Both the position numbers and the translations under genes were made by a program. The notes under the pieces are model-generated. The model worked only from the letters and a program-made list of their open reading frames with translations, was not told where the DNA came from and did no database searches. Shown one piece after another: positions 51,601 to 63,600 of a stretch of 64,000 nucleotides of DNA. Position 1 is the stretch's first letter, and the number at the start of each line of letters is the position of its first letter. The stretch comes from Branchiostoma belcheri. Its lineage: Eukaryota > Chordata > Leptocardii > Amphioxiformes > Branchiostomatidae. The stretch is from the NCBI RefSeq assembly GCF_001625305.1, contig NW_017802713.1, positions 555,367 to 619,366 on the forward strand. The letters run 5' to 3'.

Positions 51601-54600
51601 GAGATACATTAGTTTACTGAGTCCAGCAAATATGCCAGGAGGGAGAGTGGTCAGTTGGTTGTTGCCAAGATCCAAGGTAACAAGTCCCAGAAATATGTTA
51701 TCTGTTGTCAAATGGTTCGCATCAAGATTCAACCACTCCAGGTTATGAAGTCCCCGAAATATGTCAGTTGGGAGACTGGTTAAGTTGTTCTGGTCAATAT
51801 AGAGATACGTTAGTTTACTGAGTCCAGCAAATATGCCAGGCGGGAGAGTGGTCAGTTGGTTGTTACTAAGATGCAACCATTCCAGGGTATGAAGTCCTGA
51901 AAATATGTTATCTGGGAGAGTAGTCAACTGGTTATGCTCAAGATACAACTTCATTAGGTTATGCAGTCCCCAAAATATGTCAGCTTGGAGACTGGTCAAG
52001 TTGTTCTTGTCAATACGGAGGTACTTAAGGTTACTGCACCCCCTAAATATGCCAGAGGGGAGAGTGGTCAGTTGGTTGTTAACAAGATACAAGCCCTTCA
52101 AGTTATCAAGCCCCAAAAATATGTTATTTGGGAGAGTTGTCAAATAGTTGGTATCAAGATGCAACCAATCCAGGTTTTGAAGTCCTGCAAATATGTCATT
52201 AAGGAGACTGGTCAACTGGTTATTAGAAAGGTACAGGGCTTCTAAGCTTCTTAAGTTGTGAAATGTTGTGTTATCTATTATGGAGATCTGATTGCGACCA
52301 AGATATAACCTTATCAAACTCCTATACCTTGAGAAGTCAGACTGATTTAACGTTGTAAGTGCATTGTCAAACAACCAAAGCTCAGTAATGTCTGTAGGCA
52401 GGTCCTGAGGAACACTGGTGAGGTTCCTGTGGCTGCAGTCACAGACTGATGAACAGCTGCTGCTGCAGGCTGCAGTTGGTCCAGTTGTCTTCAGGATGAT
52501 CAGCAGAAGAACCATCACCTTGTTCAACATGTTGCCTTTGCATTTGAGATTGAAATAAGAAAATGAATAATCTATAGATAACTCTGTAGAATCTATGCAG
52601 CATGGCATCATTTTTGTTTGTTTGTTTATTTGTTTAAACAATTTGTTATTCATGAGAAGCTCAAATCAGACTGCAGGCCGCTTTTTATTGAGGTCATGAG
52701 GGAAGAGGTAAGGGTCAGGCCCAAAAGTACTGATAAATCTATACACATGGAGTTGGTTTGTATAATATTCACAGTGATGCACTTATAATCCATCACTCAT
52801 ACATAACTGAATGAAGTTGATAGTTAAAACAACTAGAAAGATACTTATTGTTCATTGCAAGTTCCAGACAATTTACAAAGAATTTGTACAATGTCATGTA
52901 GATGTTATCATTCAGGGCAAACAAAATGAGTTGCTACAACTTCCCAAAAGAGCAAACAGACTTACTTGGAATCACTGTGCACTTTCCAGAGTCAATCCAC
53001 AGCCTGTTGCTGGTAGTTTTTTTGGCGACGCCTCAGGGGCGGAGGCATTTTTTACAGTACTACGATCGCTTTGAAAGAATTTCAAAAATTGCACGAATGC
53101 AGTCCCTAGGGAATTGGTTTTGAGGTAACCTCCGGCCATGTGGACTTTGGACCTAGTAGGAAAGGCCTATGTTACCATGCATGCAAAAGGCACCTTTTCC
53201 GGCCAACTGTGGCTTTTTTCACACAGAATATTAATGATTGTCTTTATTTATATTTCAAATATGTTCTCTTCTATCAAGAGAGAAAAATAGAATAAAATAA
53301 AACAGAAAAATTTTGTTGCTCATAAGAAAGAAAAAGGAGCAGCATATTCAAGCTTAAAAGAATAATGTTTCAAGTAAGTTTTTAGTTTCAACCATATGAT
53401 GCTGGTCGTTTTTTTCATAACTTAACTGTGTGATAATTATGATGTTTTGTGTAATGGATTTTATTCACTTGTGTGTTTTCTATCATGTATGTTTGTGTCA
53501 GTCTTGCTTTTTTTATTCATATTTTTTTTCTTTGCTTTCACGATGCTACTGCATTCAATGCTTGTTTTTCAATTTTCTTGCGTGCAAAACATGAATGCAC
53601 ACCCCAATCCTTCCTTGACTGGGCTTCGTGCTAGCCAGTGAATCCCTGCTGTAGTCTGCATCTCAGGGTGAGGCATGGCGAAATTTACCTGTGGACACAA
53701 AGAGAGAAAAACAAATAAGGTCCTTATTTCAATAAGTTATGTGATTCAATGATGTTTACCTTCACCTAACTTTCAAATGCCCTAGGCATGAAATTCCAGG
53801 CAGTTACCATTGCTGAATTACAACATGTTCTCATTAATTATGCAAATTAAATCTTAATTTACATAATATCTGCCTGCGTTTCTCTCGTTCGCAATTACAT
53901 ATGCCACACGCTTTAATAGTCCTGTCATGTAATGTAACTGATACATGCTACATTGTTTTCCCAGCAATGACATCATAGAAAGCATGGTACCGTATTTCAA
54001 AACTCACACAGCTTATCGTGAAAGAAGTACTATAGAGATGCGAACATTGCCTAACTATCGTGATTATGTACAATATTGCGTATAATAAGGATGGTTAGGC
54101 ACTCACCTGGTATTTTGTTTCACTTCTTGATTGTATTCTTGATTAACTGTTGTGTTTGTCGTCATGTAAAGCTGAAAGAAACAGTGTAGAACAGGTTAGC
54201 GAGGTTTGTTGCATTCTAGGGTTGCGTTATTCTGTATAGTTCGACAGCATTCAGCGTGACCGCGGAAGAGAACATGCGTACATGCGTACAGAGCAGCAAA
54301 GTTTAGGTGCATCAATCATCAAAGGCTAGAGTTGGGATATATCCACACCGGATTGTCAATAAACAAAAAATACATCCACGTCGGGTGTGTCAATAAGAAA
54401 ATATTCTTTATATCCACACCGGGTGTGTCAATAAGAAAAAATATATCCACACCAGGTGAATCGATAAGGACTGTATACTGTAACCGTCGAAAAATTTTAA
54501 GTCTACTCAAAAGTTTTGGTAACTGCTCTGTATTCATACTATTTCTTTACGACAGAAAGCGACCGAATTATAGTGGATAGTACAGACGTCGATGTTGACA

Positions 54601-57600
54601 AGACTGAAAATACCAACCAACGGAACTATCAAGAACACTCAAATATTACAACGGTATACGTGTATGAAATGCCTGTATGAAAAGAATTCTATCTCAAGTA
54701 TACAGAACGCAAACGTATGAAGCAGAAATTGACGACAGAGTTAAGGAACTGATTGTAAATACAACAGAACGATTATTTGCCGGAGTGCCCGAGCCTCCCC
54801 GGTATATCTACGGTCATGGACGCCCGCCTGCGCTTCTTCTTGTATGATTTTAAGAAACCAGTTCTACATCCTCAACAAATATAAAGGCGAATGTTTTCAT
54901 CTTAAAGCTTTACTCTGTGACCCAATTTCCCCCAAACCACTAGAACTTTTCACGTTGACTTGTCGGGAACTGTGGGGAAAATCACCGTTGACATTTTGTC
55001 AGAAGCTGGAGGCAACACTTACTTTAAGCCAGAGAATCGCAACAGGCTAAGTTCAGTGGGCACGTCATTTTGGAGGGTATAGGGTATCATAGTGTAGAAA
55101 CGAAATTATTGAGTTATTTACGCAAGCTTTACAACAACGATTGACAGCGAAGGAAAACATTTGGACGAAACGGTATCAGAACCGTCAGGACGCCGGTGTG
55201 AACAACAATTCTTTAAATTTCGAAATAAGAGACGCTACCCAAGCAGAACGTGGGGCCGCTCAGAGACAATGTCACCTAGCCTGAACGACTGCATAGAAAA
55301 ACGGACTGATCGAAATGGAACAGCTTACATGTTACATGCACAAAAAAATCATAACATGACACAAAAAAATAATAAACCAAAATAATACACCGTTTGATGG
55401 TACACGTAAGAAGGCAACATGAACCAAGACCGTGGACACAAATACACACTATACATATGGTTCCAATATTAAAAGAACAGTCTCAACCTACTCAAGTTTG
55501 GGCTTACCTCCGTGCCTGAACGACGTAAATCCGGGGGCTTTCCACGTGTGCGCGCTGCTCCGGGTTGGCCGGGCCGCGGGCCGCCCGCTTTCCACGTCCG
55601 CGCGCTGCTGGCCGGGCTGCCGCATTCCACGCCCGTGCGCTGCTCCAGATTGGCCGGGCTACCCGCGCTCCACGTCCCGCGGTGTCCCACTGCCCCGCGG
55701 CCTGGTCGTGAGGTCACGCCGCCGTTGGACGTGTGGTTTCTTTCCGTGCGTAATGAGTCTGCGAGTAGGTCGCGGTGATATTTATACGAGGACACATCCT
55801 TATTAACATGTTTTGCCAGCTCTGTCCATTTATGGAATATCTGGGAGGGATTAAATATTGCTAATTGTAAGACAATTACGCCTGATTGGCCAAGACAATG
55901 AATACGATCTTAATAATCATTTAACTACATTTCTGCTGACCACAACAACTTGTGCGAGGCAACCTCCGGCCATCTGGCCAGGGTCACTGTATGGGATGGG
56001 AGCGAAAAGGGTCAAGCTTGTTGTTGTAGTGCGCTAGCGGCGGTGTAAACAAACAGAAACCTTCCCCGAAACCTGAAAACGTAAACCCCTTATATTACCA
56101 ACATGAGCGCATGTCCGCAGCGCAAGCCTGTTCAAATTCCAAAACGCTGCAGAAAAGAAATGACGGGTTCCTTTTATTTAGTATAACGATGATACCCATG
56201 GAAGATCATGGAAATAATGTGTGTCTTTATTCTTCTTTTATTGTGTTTCCTTTTACTTTCTGTCCTAAAACCACTACAAAGAAAAATATGTGCCCACAAA
56301 AACGGACAAAAGTGCATCCAACGTTACATTGTGACGCGGCGATTTGAGGCATATAAAGACTAGCCTCCACCGTACTTTCTACGGGAATGCAGATTGTAGA
56401 ATTCGGGAAAAAAGAGACGAGATTAAAATTGGCCAAGGGGGTCCGGCCGCGAGGAGGTAGCTAGTTATATGGCCCCCTTAATCTTCCCTCCGAAGGCCAG
56501 TCAAGCCTACAAGGTCCTATAAGGCGGTCAAACTCCCCTGGCAAATATTCTACTATAAATAGCCAGCGTTGTGAGTCTGGTAGAGGCTATGTAAAGACAT
56601 AGTCACTGAAAAAGTCAATTGTGAACGACAGGCCAGATCAAGTGTATAGAAAATATTAGTATCTGGACATACATTTCTGCATTCGGAATCGGAAACAACG
56701 AATGTCACCAAGGAGCGTCCTTATCTACGCACCACAACACGTGCAATTCGACAGAACAACAACAGATAACACTTGTGGAACCGCCTGATCTACGCGGTTC
56801 GACTTTACCTCTATAAGCTGGCGAGTGTATGTGTGATCACTCTATTTATTATTTATCAACCTTGGATGCATTTTGGTGTCCCTGCAAATAACGTGTGTGG
56901 CGGACACACATCTGTAAACCAGATCTCGCGGGCCGGTCCTCCCACGAATTGGTGCACGTGCGTGAGCTGTTTGTGAACCAGCCCGCGGACAGTATGCAGG
57001 ACACAATACCCCCTACAAGCACGCCAGCCTTACATGTATGATATGTCTGCCGTATTGGGGGTTCATAACGGCTTTCATAAACAATTTTCTGACAATCCCG
57101 TACCTGCGAAAAGGTTTGGGTTCGACAGACTATTCCTACCCTTACAGAATATACACACAGCGACAGACCATGTTATGTTTTATACATAATGATAATATGT
57201 ACATATGGCTTTTGCGTATCGATCCAGAGCGCACGTAAACTTATGTGGTTTAATGAATGAATGAATGAAGACCTTTATTGCACATTTCTGCCACACTTGG
57301 CTAAGTACAGGTCACAACAAAACAATAAGAATGAACACAGTTAACAGATACAAAATTAACTATCGTTATATAAATTCAACTTCTCCTCGCTTTTATTGGC
57401 TGTTTATTGCAGCAATAAACGTACAGATCTGTTTTTCGATAGGGTGGCTTGTCTAGTCGCATAAGGAATATGAATTTTTCTACACTACTTAAGTGCGTGA
57501 AAATAGGGGAATAGGTGTTGTACAAACGTATACAGTTCATTTCTTTCTTTGCTATACAGTTCACATTCTGTTACAAAATGGCGTTCGTAATATCGTCCTA

Positions 57601-60600
57601 CTTTCTATTATATAAGGTCAACGACCGCTTGACCGGGCATGTGAAATTTGCAGCGGTGGAGAAAAGGAATCGCTTCGGTAGACTAGATAATGAACACCGG
57701 TATCCAGTTATCTTTGTTCCTACTGACTTTATACAAAGAGATTTTAGCACAACTAGTATGCCCTTTTATGTCTTACAGCTTTTGATAGATTTTACCTGGA
57801 TTCATTTGCTGTACGTGAGTCCATTCCAAGTCAACGCGTGTTTTTTTAATTATACTTCTAATATTTTCTCAATGTTTTCATATTTGAAAGTATCATAAAT
57901 ATTCTGAAATATAAAAATGTACGTACTTGAGTAGCATGTTTTCGAAAATGTCATAATTAGCAAAAATTTCGAAAGTGGCAATCAACTGAGATCTTAATTT
58001 TAATTTCTTAATTTCTTTTTTTACCAGCCAAACTTCGTATTTACTTGATGTGCAGTTTCACCCGCGGAATCTGTGTTTACGCCCTCCGGCGCGCCGGCGG
58101 CGTCCTTTGTAGTCCGTGTAGTCAAAAAGCCAGACGCCTGCATACAAATGAGCCCGATCATGACGTCACACGCGCCGATACAGGCCGAATATCGCGATCG
58201 CCCGAGTTACCGGCAATATGCCAGAGGTTTCCGCGGACTTCCTTATTTGAAAGCACACATGACTTGCACGGACGGCGTTTTTGACGAGAGGGAAGGCGGA
58301 GTACATTTTGACATGTTTCGGCGCTGTGTAATAGATCTAGCACTGTGCGAGAAAGATCCTTGAATTTACAGGCATTTTTGTGAATGGGTACCTCTTTTTT
58401 TATCTCAAGAAATATGGATGGACTGTACAACCAGGGTACAACAGAAAGGATTTTATGTTTCACTAGAGTTTGAAATTTATTAAAAGCAGCGTTTGGCACT
58501 GTTTTTCAGTATCAATGGCTGGCCGCTATCGTGTCGAGTGCTCGCCGACGGCAGGATCGCCGCAGGGTTCATCAACGATTCCTATTTTGGGGCTCACAGA
58601 ACACTTCGTGTTGATGTGCAAATTACTTCGTCACGGGTCATTTACAAAAAATTTTAAAAATCGCAGAACCGAGTTGCCTTTCTTTGAAAATCATTGGAAA
58701 TATCGTACGCGGACTCAAAATATTTCGAATGTTTTGTAATTTACGGAAATTCCTAAAACATAAGATATCCATTACAAGTATTAATAAAAGATTGGAATTA
58801 GATTTAAACAATAGCAACAGACACCAAACTAAGAATGGGGACCCGATATTGGTTGATTGCCGACATGTAGATAACCACATATATGTACATGTAGCTTATG
58901 AAGTGAAGTATTGCAATTCGTACATATAATGAAAATAAATTGATAATACCCTAATTTACATAGTATACAATTCGTCGCCTAGGTGTATTTTTTTACACCT
59001 TTCTTGTTGTCTTTGTCTTGTGTCTGGCAGACTTTGTAGATTTCTGGGTAAAGTTGAAAAAAGCATGGTACCCTTTCTTACATTGTAGTTTGTATGCACG
59101 AAGTATTATTGATAGAAACTATAACTCCTGACTACATAGGCAATGAGTAAATCCAATTTTTAGTGTGAGGATTGACAGTTCACAAATCCATTTTCAAAGA
59201 AACAACTACATAATATGAAATTAGACAATGTTCTGAGGTGTTGCATCCAACTTAACAGCATAATATGGTGCAGGCACCTATCTGTATCTGTATAGCCAGT
59301 ATAACCGCCTTTTGGCATAACACACAAGCTTCGCAGGCACGCGGCACGGTGGCAGCTGGCTACATTACACTGATCGACTCTGGCTACATTACACCTCTTG
59401 AAATGTCCCATCCGAATTTCTTAACCGTTACGATACTAAGGATTATGGAAGGAAGTAACTAGCTACTTACTGAGATAGTCTCCTCAATGGTAGGTCTGAG
59501 AGTAGAATCTTCAAACGTCAAAACTTGCTTGATTTGAGGCCAGTCAGAGTTAGCAAGTTGTTGCTGTGTCTGTCTCACATGTACTGTACCACCTTGCAAC
59601 TGCGTGGCATGTGCGAATGGAGTTTTACGCATACATGTATGTCCATACTTATATGTACAAAGAGTGTTTGCATACTCTTAGGGCTGTATCACGAACAAAT
59701 TAATTGTATAAGTTTATTAAATGGGTTGAGTATAAAAAAATATTTACATTGGCACTTTGAATGAGAAAACATTCTTTTAATCAGAACTGCCTTCAATATT
59801 CCTATACCCCGACATAGTATTTATTGGAGTACCAGGTAGTCCAGATGTTTTGATGATCTTGAACTGACCAGAATGAAAGTCGTAGCTCTTCGAAAAATAA
59901 TAGAATTATGTTTTAGTTACCACAATGATGATGATATTCCCGCCAAGGACAGGAAATATTTCCTGATTGCTGTTTGCCAGAAAAAAAAACAGTCAAGGCC
60001 AAAGTTTGATTACTTTCAAGTGACAAGGAAATTGCATGTAACTTCTGTTTGCAAAGTCATTTCTTTTTTAGATTAGCTGTGATTTGTACATGATGACAGG
60101 CTCAAAATGAATCCGTTGCCAAACCACAAAGGATTGCAAATGCAAATAGATATGCAGCATGGTAGATCAGAAGAGATTTTTCAATCTATCTGAGATTTAC
60201 ATGCTTTACAGTATATACATGTAGAAGTATTCTGATGAGAATAAAACATTACACACATAGGTCACAATTCTACATGGCCCACATTATTACCTGTCTACTT
60301 TTGAGTGGATAAGACTTAGTGTAACACCAAAATTGATAAGACATACTGTAACAGCTATAATAATACTGTATTCATGACTTTCCTGCAAATTTGTACCACC
60401 TTCAAGGTACTGTTAATCTTGTTCATGATATGAATGAAACTTCTATTAGTTCTAATACAATGTAGATAATGTTGTTTCAGAACATCCAGAGTTTGAGAAA
60501 AGTTGGCTATTGTACATGTACAAAATGTAACTTAAAATTCATTTAATGATTTTACCTCCTTGCCTTGCAGGCTCACCAGGCCAGAATAGCCAGCCTGTAC

Positions 60601-63600
60601 CTGCCCTTCCTGAGCATCATCCTGGAGAACGTGCAGCGCCTGAACGTGCTGGACCCCTCCCCGCACACCCCCACCCCCTCCTCCACCGCATCTTCCACCT
60701 TCACGCGCTCCACACACATCTCTAACGACAATCTGGCCAATGAGAGCCACCACACGCCGCTGCCCACGCGGTCCACATCCGTGGACATGAACGGGATGAA
60801 GGGATCGCTGACGCGAGACACTGTTAGTTCTAGTGTCTGGGCTCAAATAGCAGGTATGTTTCTGTATTGTATTGTATTGTACTGGATGGGCTGGCTACAC
60901 TCTCTTCGCAGCCAAGGGCTGAATTGTGAGAAGCTTACAATTATTGGGGCTTGATTGCAAGGGTCTGGAGCAGCTGCCATTTGGCGCTAACTCAGGTGAC
61001 CTCAATACGACCCCAGGTGTGGCTTTAGGACTGTAAGGTTTGAACCACTCACACTGGGGCATGCCCCTACTCTTTTCGAGTGGGTTCTTTAACATGCGTG
61101 GGGTGTTGCTCTCCCCAAACACGGGACCTCCATTTTATGTGTATTACTCAGAAGGATAAAGTAGAATAAGAAAAGTTGATTAAAATCAGAAAAAGAAATC
61201 TTTATCAAATTCAGCTTAGAAAACCAAGTCTTAGCTTAGAAAACCTAGGCATGTACTAGTTCTACGTGGTAGGGATGTTCTGCTAAATTATTGGAATTCT
61301 GACCTGTGTTTTTGACAGGACCAAGGCTTTAAATCATGTCCTAAAATCAGAGACAGAAACTCCTCGGTAGATGCATGTAAAATACAGTAATTTTCTGTGA
61401 CCATTTTGTTGCAGTGGCAGAATGCTACACACACAAAGAAAGAAGTAACACTGTGACAGGTATAATTTTACATTTTGCAAACACAATGGAGGTAAGGTCG
61501 CTTTTTGGCTCTAGTGTGAATTGCAAGACAGCAATTACGCTATAAATTTGCTATAAACTAATGCAATTGTGTGAGGTACAGAGAGTTTCCAACATAAAGG
61601 ATTCAGAATGATAGTGAGGATCGATACTTTACATCAACACAGTAAAGATAGCTCACCTCAAATTTCCTGAAGAAGGTTGAAGGAAGAGCAATTGAAAATT
61701 TGAGGTGAGCTGTTTTTACTGTGTTGATCTAAAGTATGAAAATTCACTATGGAATTTACTAACACAGATTAGCTTTCATCATTGAGAATGATCAACCTGA
61801 TAACAAGGAAAATGTGTGCATTTGCTTGCAAATGTTGCCATTTTAGATGATTTAGCTTTAATTTTGTTATGTTCCACACCACAGGGACTCCCAGTGGAAA
61901 TATCTCCTCCCCAATGCCGCTGGGAATTATTGACAATTCACAATGAAAATGATTCCTAATGGTCCATCTGGTAACCAGGAAAATACATGTATTTGCATTT
62001 GCTTGCAAATGTTGCCAGTTTAGATGATTTAGTTTTAATTTTGTTATGTTTTCCACACCACAGGGACTCCCAGTGGAAATATCTCGTCCCCGATGCCGCT
62101 GAAGTTGGACACGAAACAACGGGCAGACTCCAACTCTTCCCTCAGCACCGAGGCCAGTAACGGGTCCCTGCCCAACATGCTGGAGAGGAGGGACAGCGAG
62201 AGGCTGAAGGGAGGAAATACTGCTCCTGGGCACTTCAGGTGTGTGTGTGCGTGTGTGTGTGTGGTGGGTGGGTGGGGGGTTGAAAACATGCGTGGTTGGG
62301 TGCATGGATGGGTGGTTCCGTGGATGGCTGATAGAGAGGAAGGACAGCGAGAGGCTGAAGGGAGGAAATACTGCTCCTGGGCACTTCAGGTGAGTGTGCG
62401 TGTGTGTGTGGTGGGTGGGGTGTGCAAATATGCATGGGTGAGTGTGTATGTGTGTAGGGGGAAGCAAACATGCGTGGTTGAGTGAGTGTGTGCATGGATG
62501 GGCGGTTGCATGGGTAGCTGATAGCAAGTATGTGCATGTGTTTTTTCTTCATTAGAGGAAGCATGAAGGTAGAAAATGTATTGTCATACTAGAGAAATCT
62601 GTCTTTCACGCATCAAACTACAAGGGCACTTCAGGTGTGTGTGTGGGGGGGGGGTGCAAAAATGTGTGGGTGACTGTTTTCTAGGTTGCAACGACATTTT
62701 TCACAACAAGCATATTCATGGTGCTGAAAAGCCATCCGTTGTACTGTCTAACCAAAAAACTTTTTTCACATTGTCTCTCTTCTTGGTGCTGAAAATCCTT
62801 CCATTCCTAACAAATTTTGAAGAAAGCTTCTATTTAAGGAAGGAAAAAACATTCTAAAAAGTACACATTCTAGTCTATTGAACAAATGTATTTCTAAGAC
62901 AGTTTTGCACCACCTTCTGTTTCCAGGAGTGCCTCGGCTGCAGGAACCTTCCTCAGACATGACAAGTTAGATGAGGGAGAGATCAAAGACCTTCTAGTCT
63001 GTCTGCTCTTCATCCTCAAGAACCTCAATGAGGGTAAGAAGTCTTAAGAAACCTTACTAATAATGATGTTTCTTATGATAGCTACAAAATGCAGTGGATT
63101 TCTGAAGATACAAAATGCAAGAACATTTCTATAGTCTGCACACAAGTAAATTATGTTTGCAGCCTTAGATTCCACATACTGTGTGGATTATGGTCTAAAG
63201 TATTATCAGATTTCACACGTATTACCCTTGAAATGACCCGAAAAGTCGATCATTGAAATATTCTATACACTTTCACACTTTTGATTGAGTTGTCCATAGT
63301 TATCATAGTATAGTTTGGCTTTTTAAATGTCATTTGTCATGCAACACATTCCATGTATCAAATGAATAAGTTATGGTCTTAGTAATAGGTATATTAGTTA
63401 CTGTTATTAATAGGAGTTACACTGTGGATTTATTTGTTAAAGATGAACATATACTGGTACTGGTATTTAACAGTTTCAAATGCTGATTACTAAGTTATTC
63501 AAACTTTAAGACAAGCAGTTATCCCAATGGTGATTTTTCTTTGGTGACTGAAAGCTTCCTAGCTTGAAAAGAATCTTTTGCAGAAAATTGGGAAACCCAG

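Larger units (their letters stand above)
55787..60570. other. Distal part of the large DOCK intron
   Basis: Mostly AT-rich, with two retroelement 3' ends (57250, 59268) and a CpG-rich patch (58040-58570). A 107-codon frame starting at 57578 is unexplained. Confidence 0.5.

Noticed and set aside
51328-52245. Plus-strand frames with repeated KYVxWETGQ phrases
   Set aside because: They are the antisense of the LRR repeats and inherit its periodicity.
58073-58363. 97-codon frame in the CpG-rich patch
   Set aside because: Frames are open by composition; no start context, splice sites or family match.
62093-62485. 130-codon extension of DOCK exon 34
   Set aside because: Runs through a (GT)n/GGGTGG minisatellite ([12 protein letters not shown]) and ends in the wrong phase.
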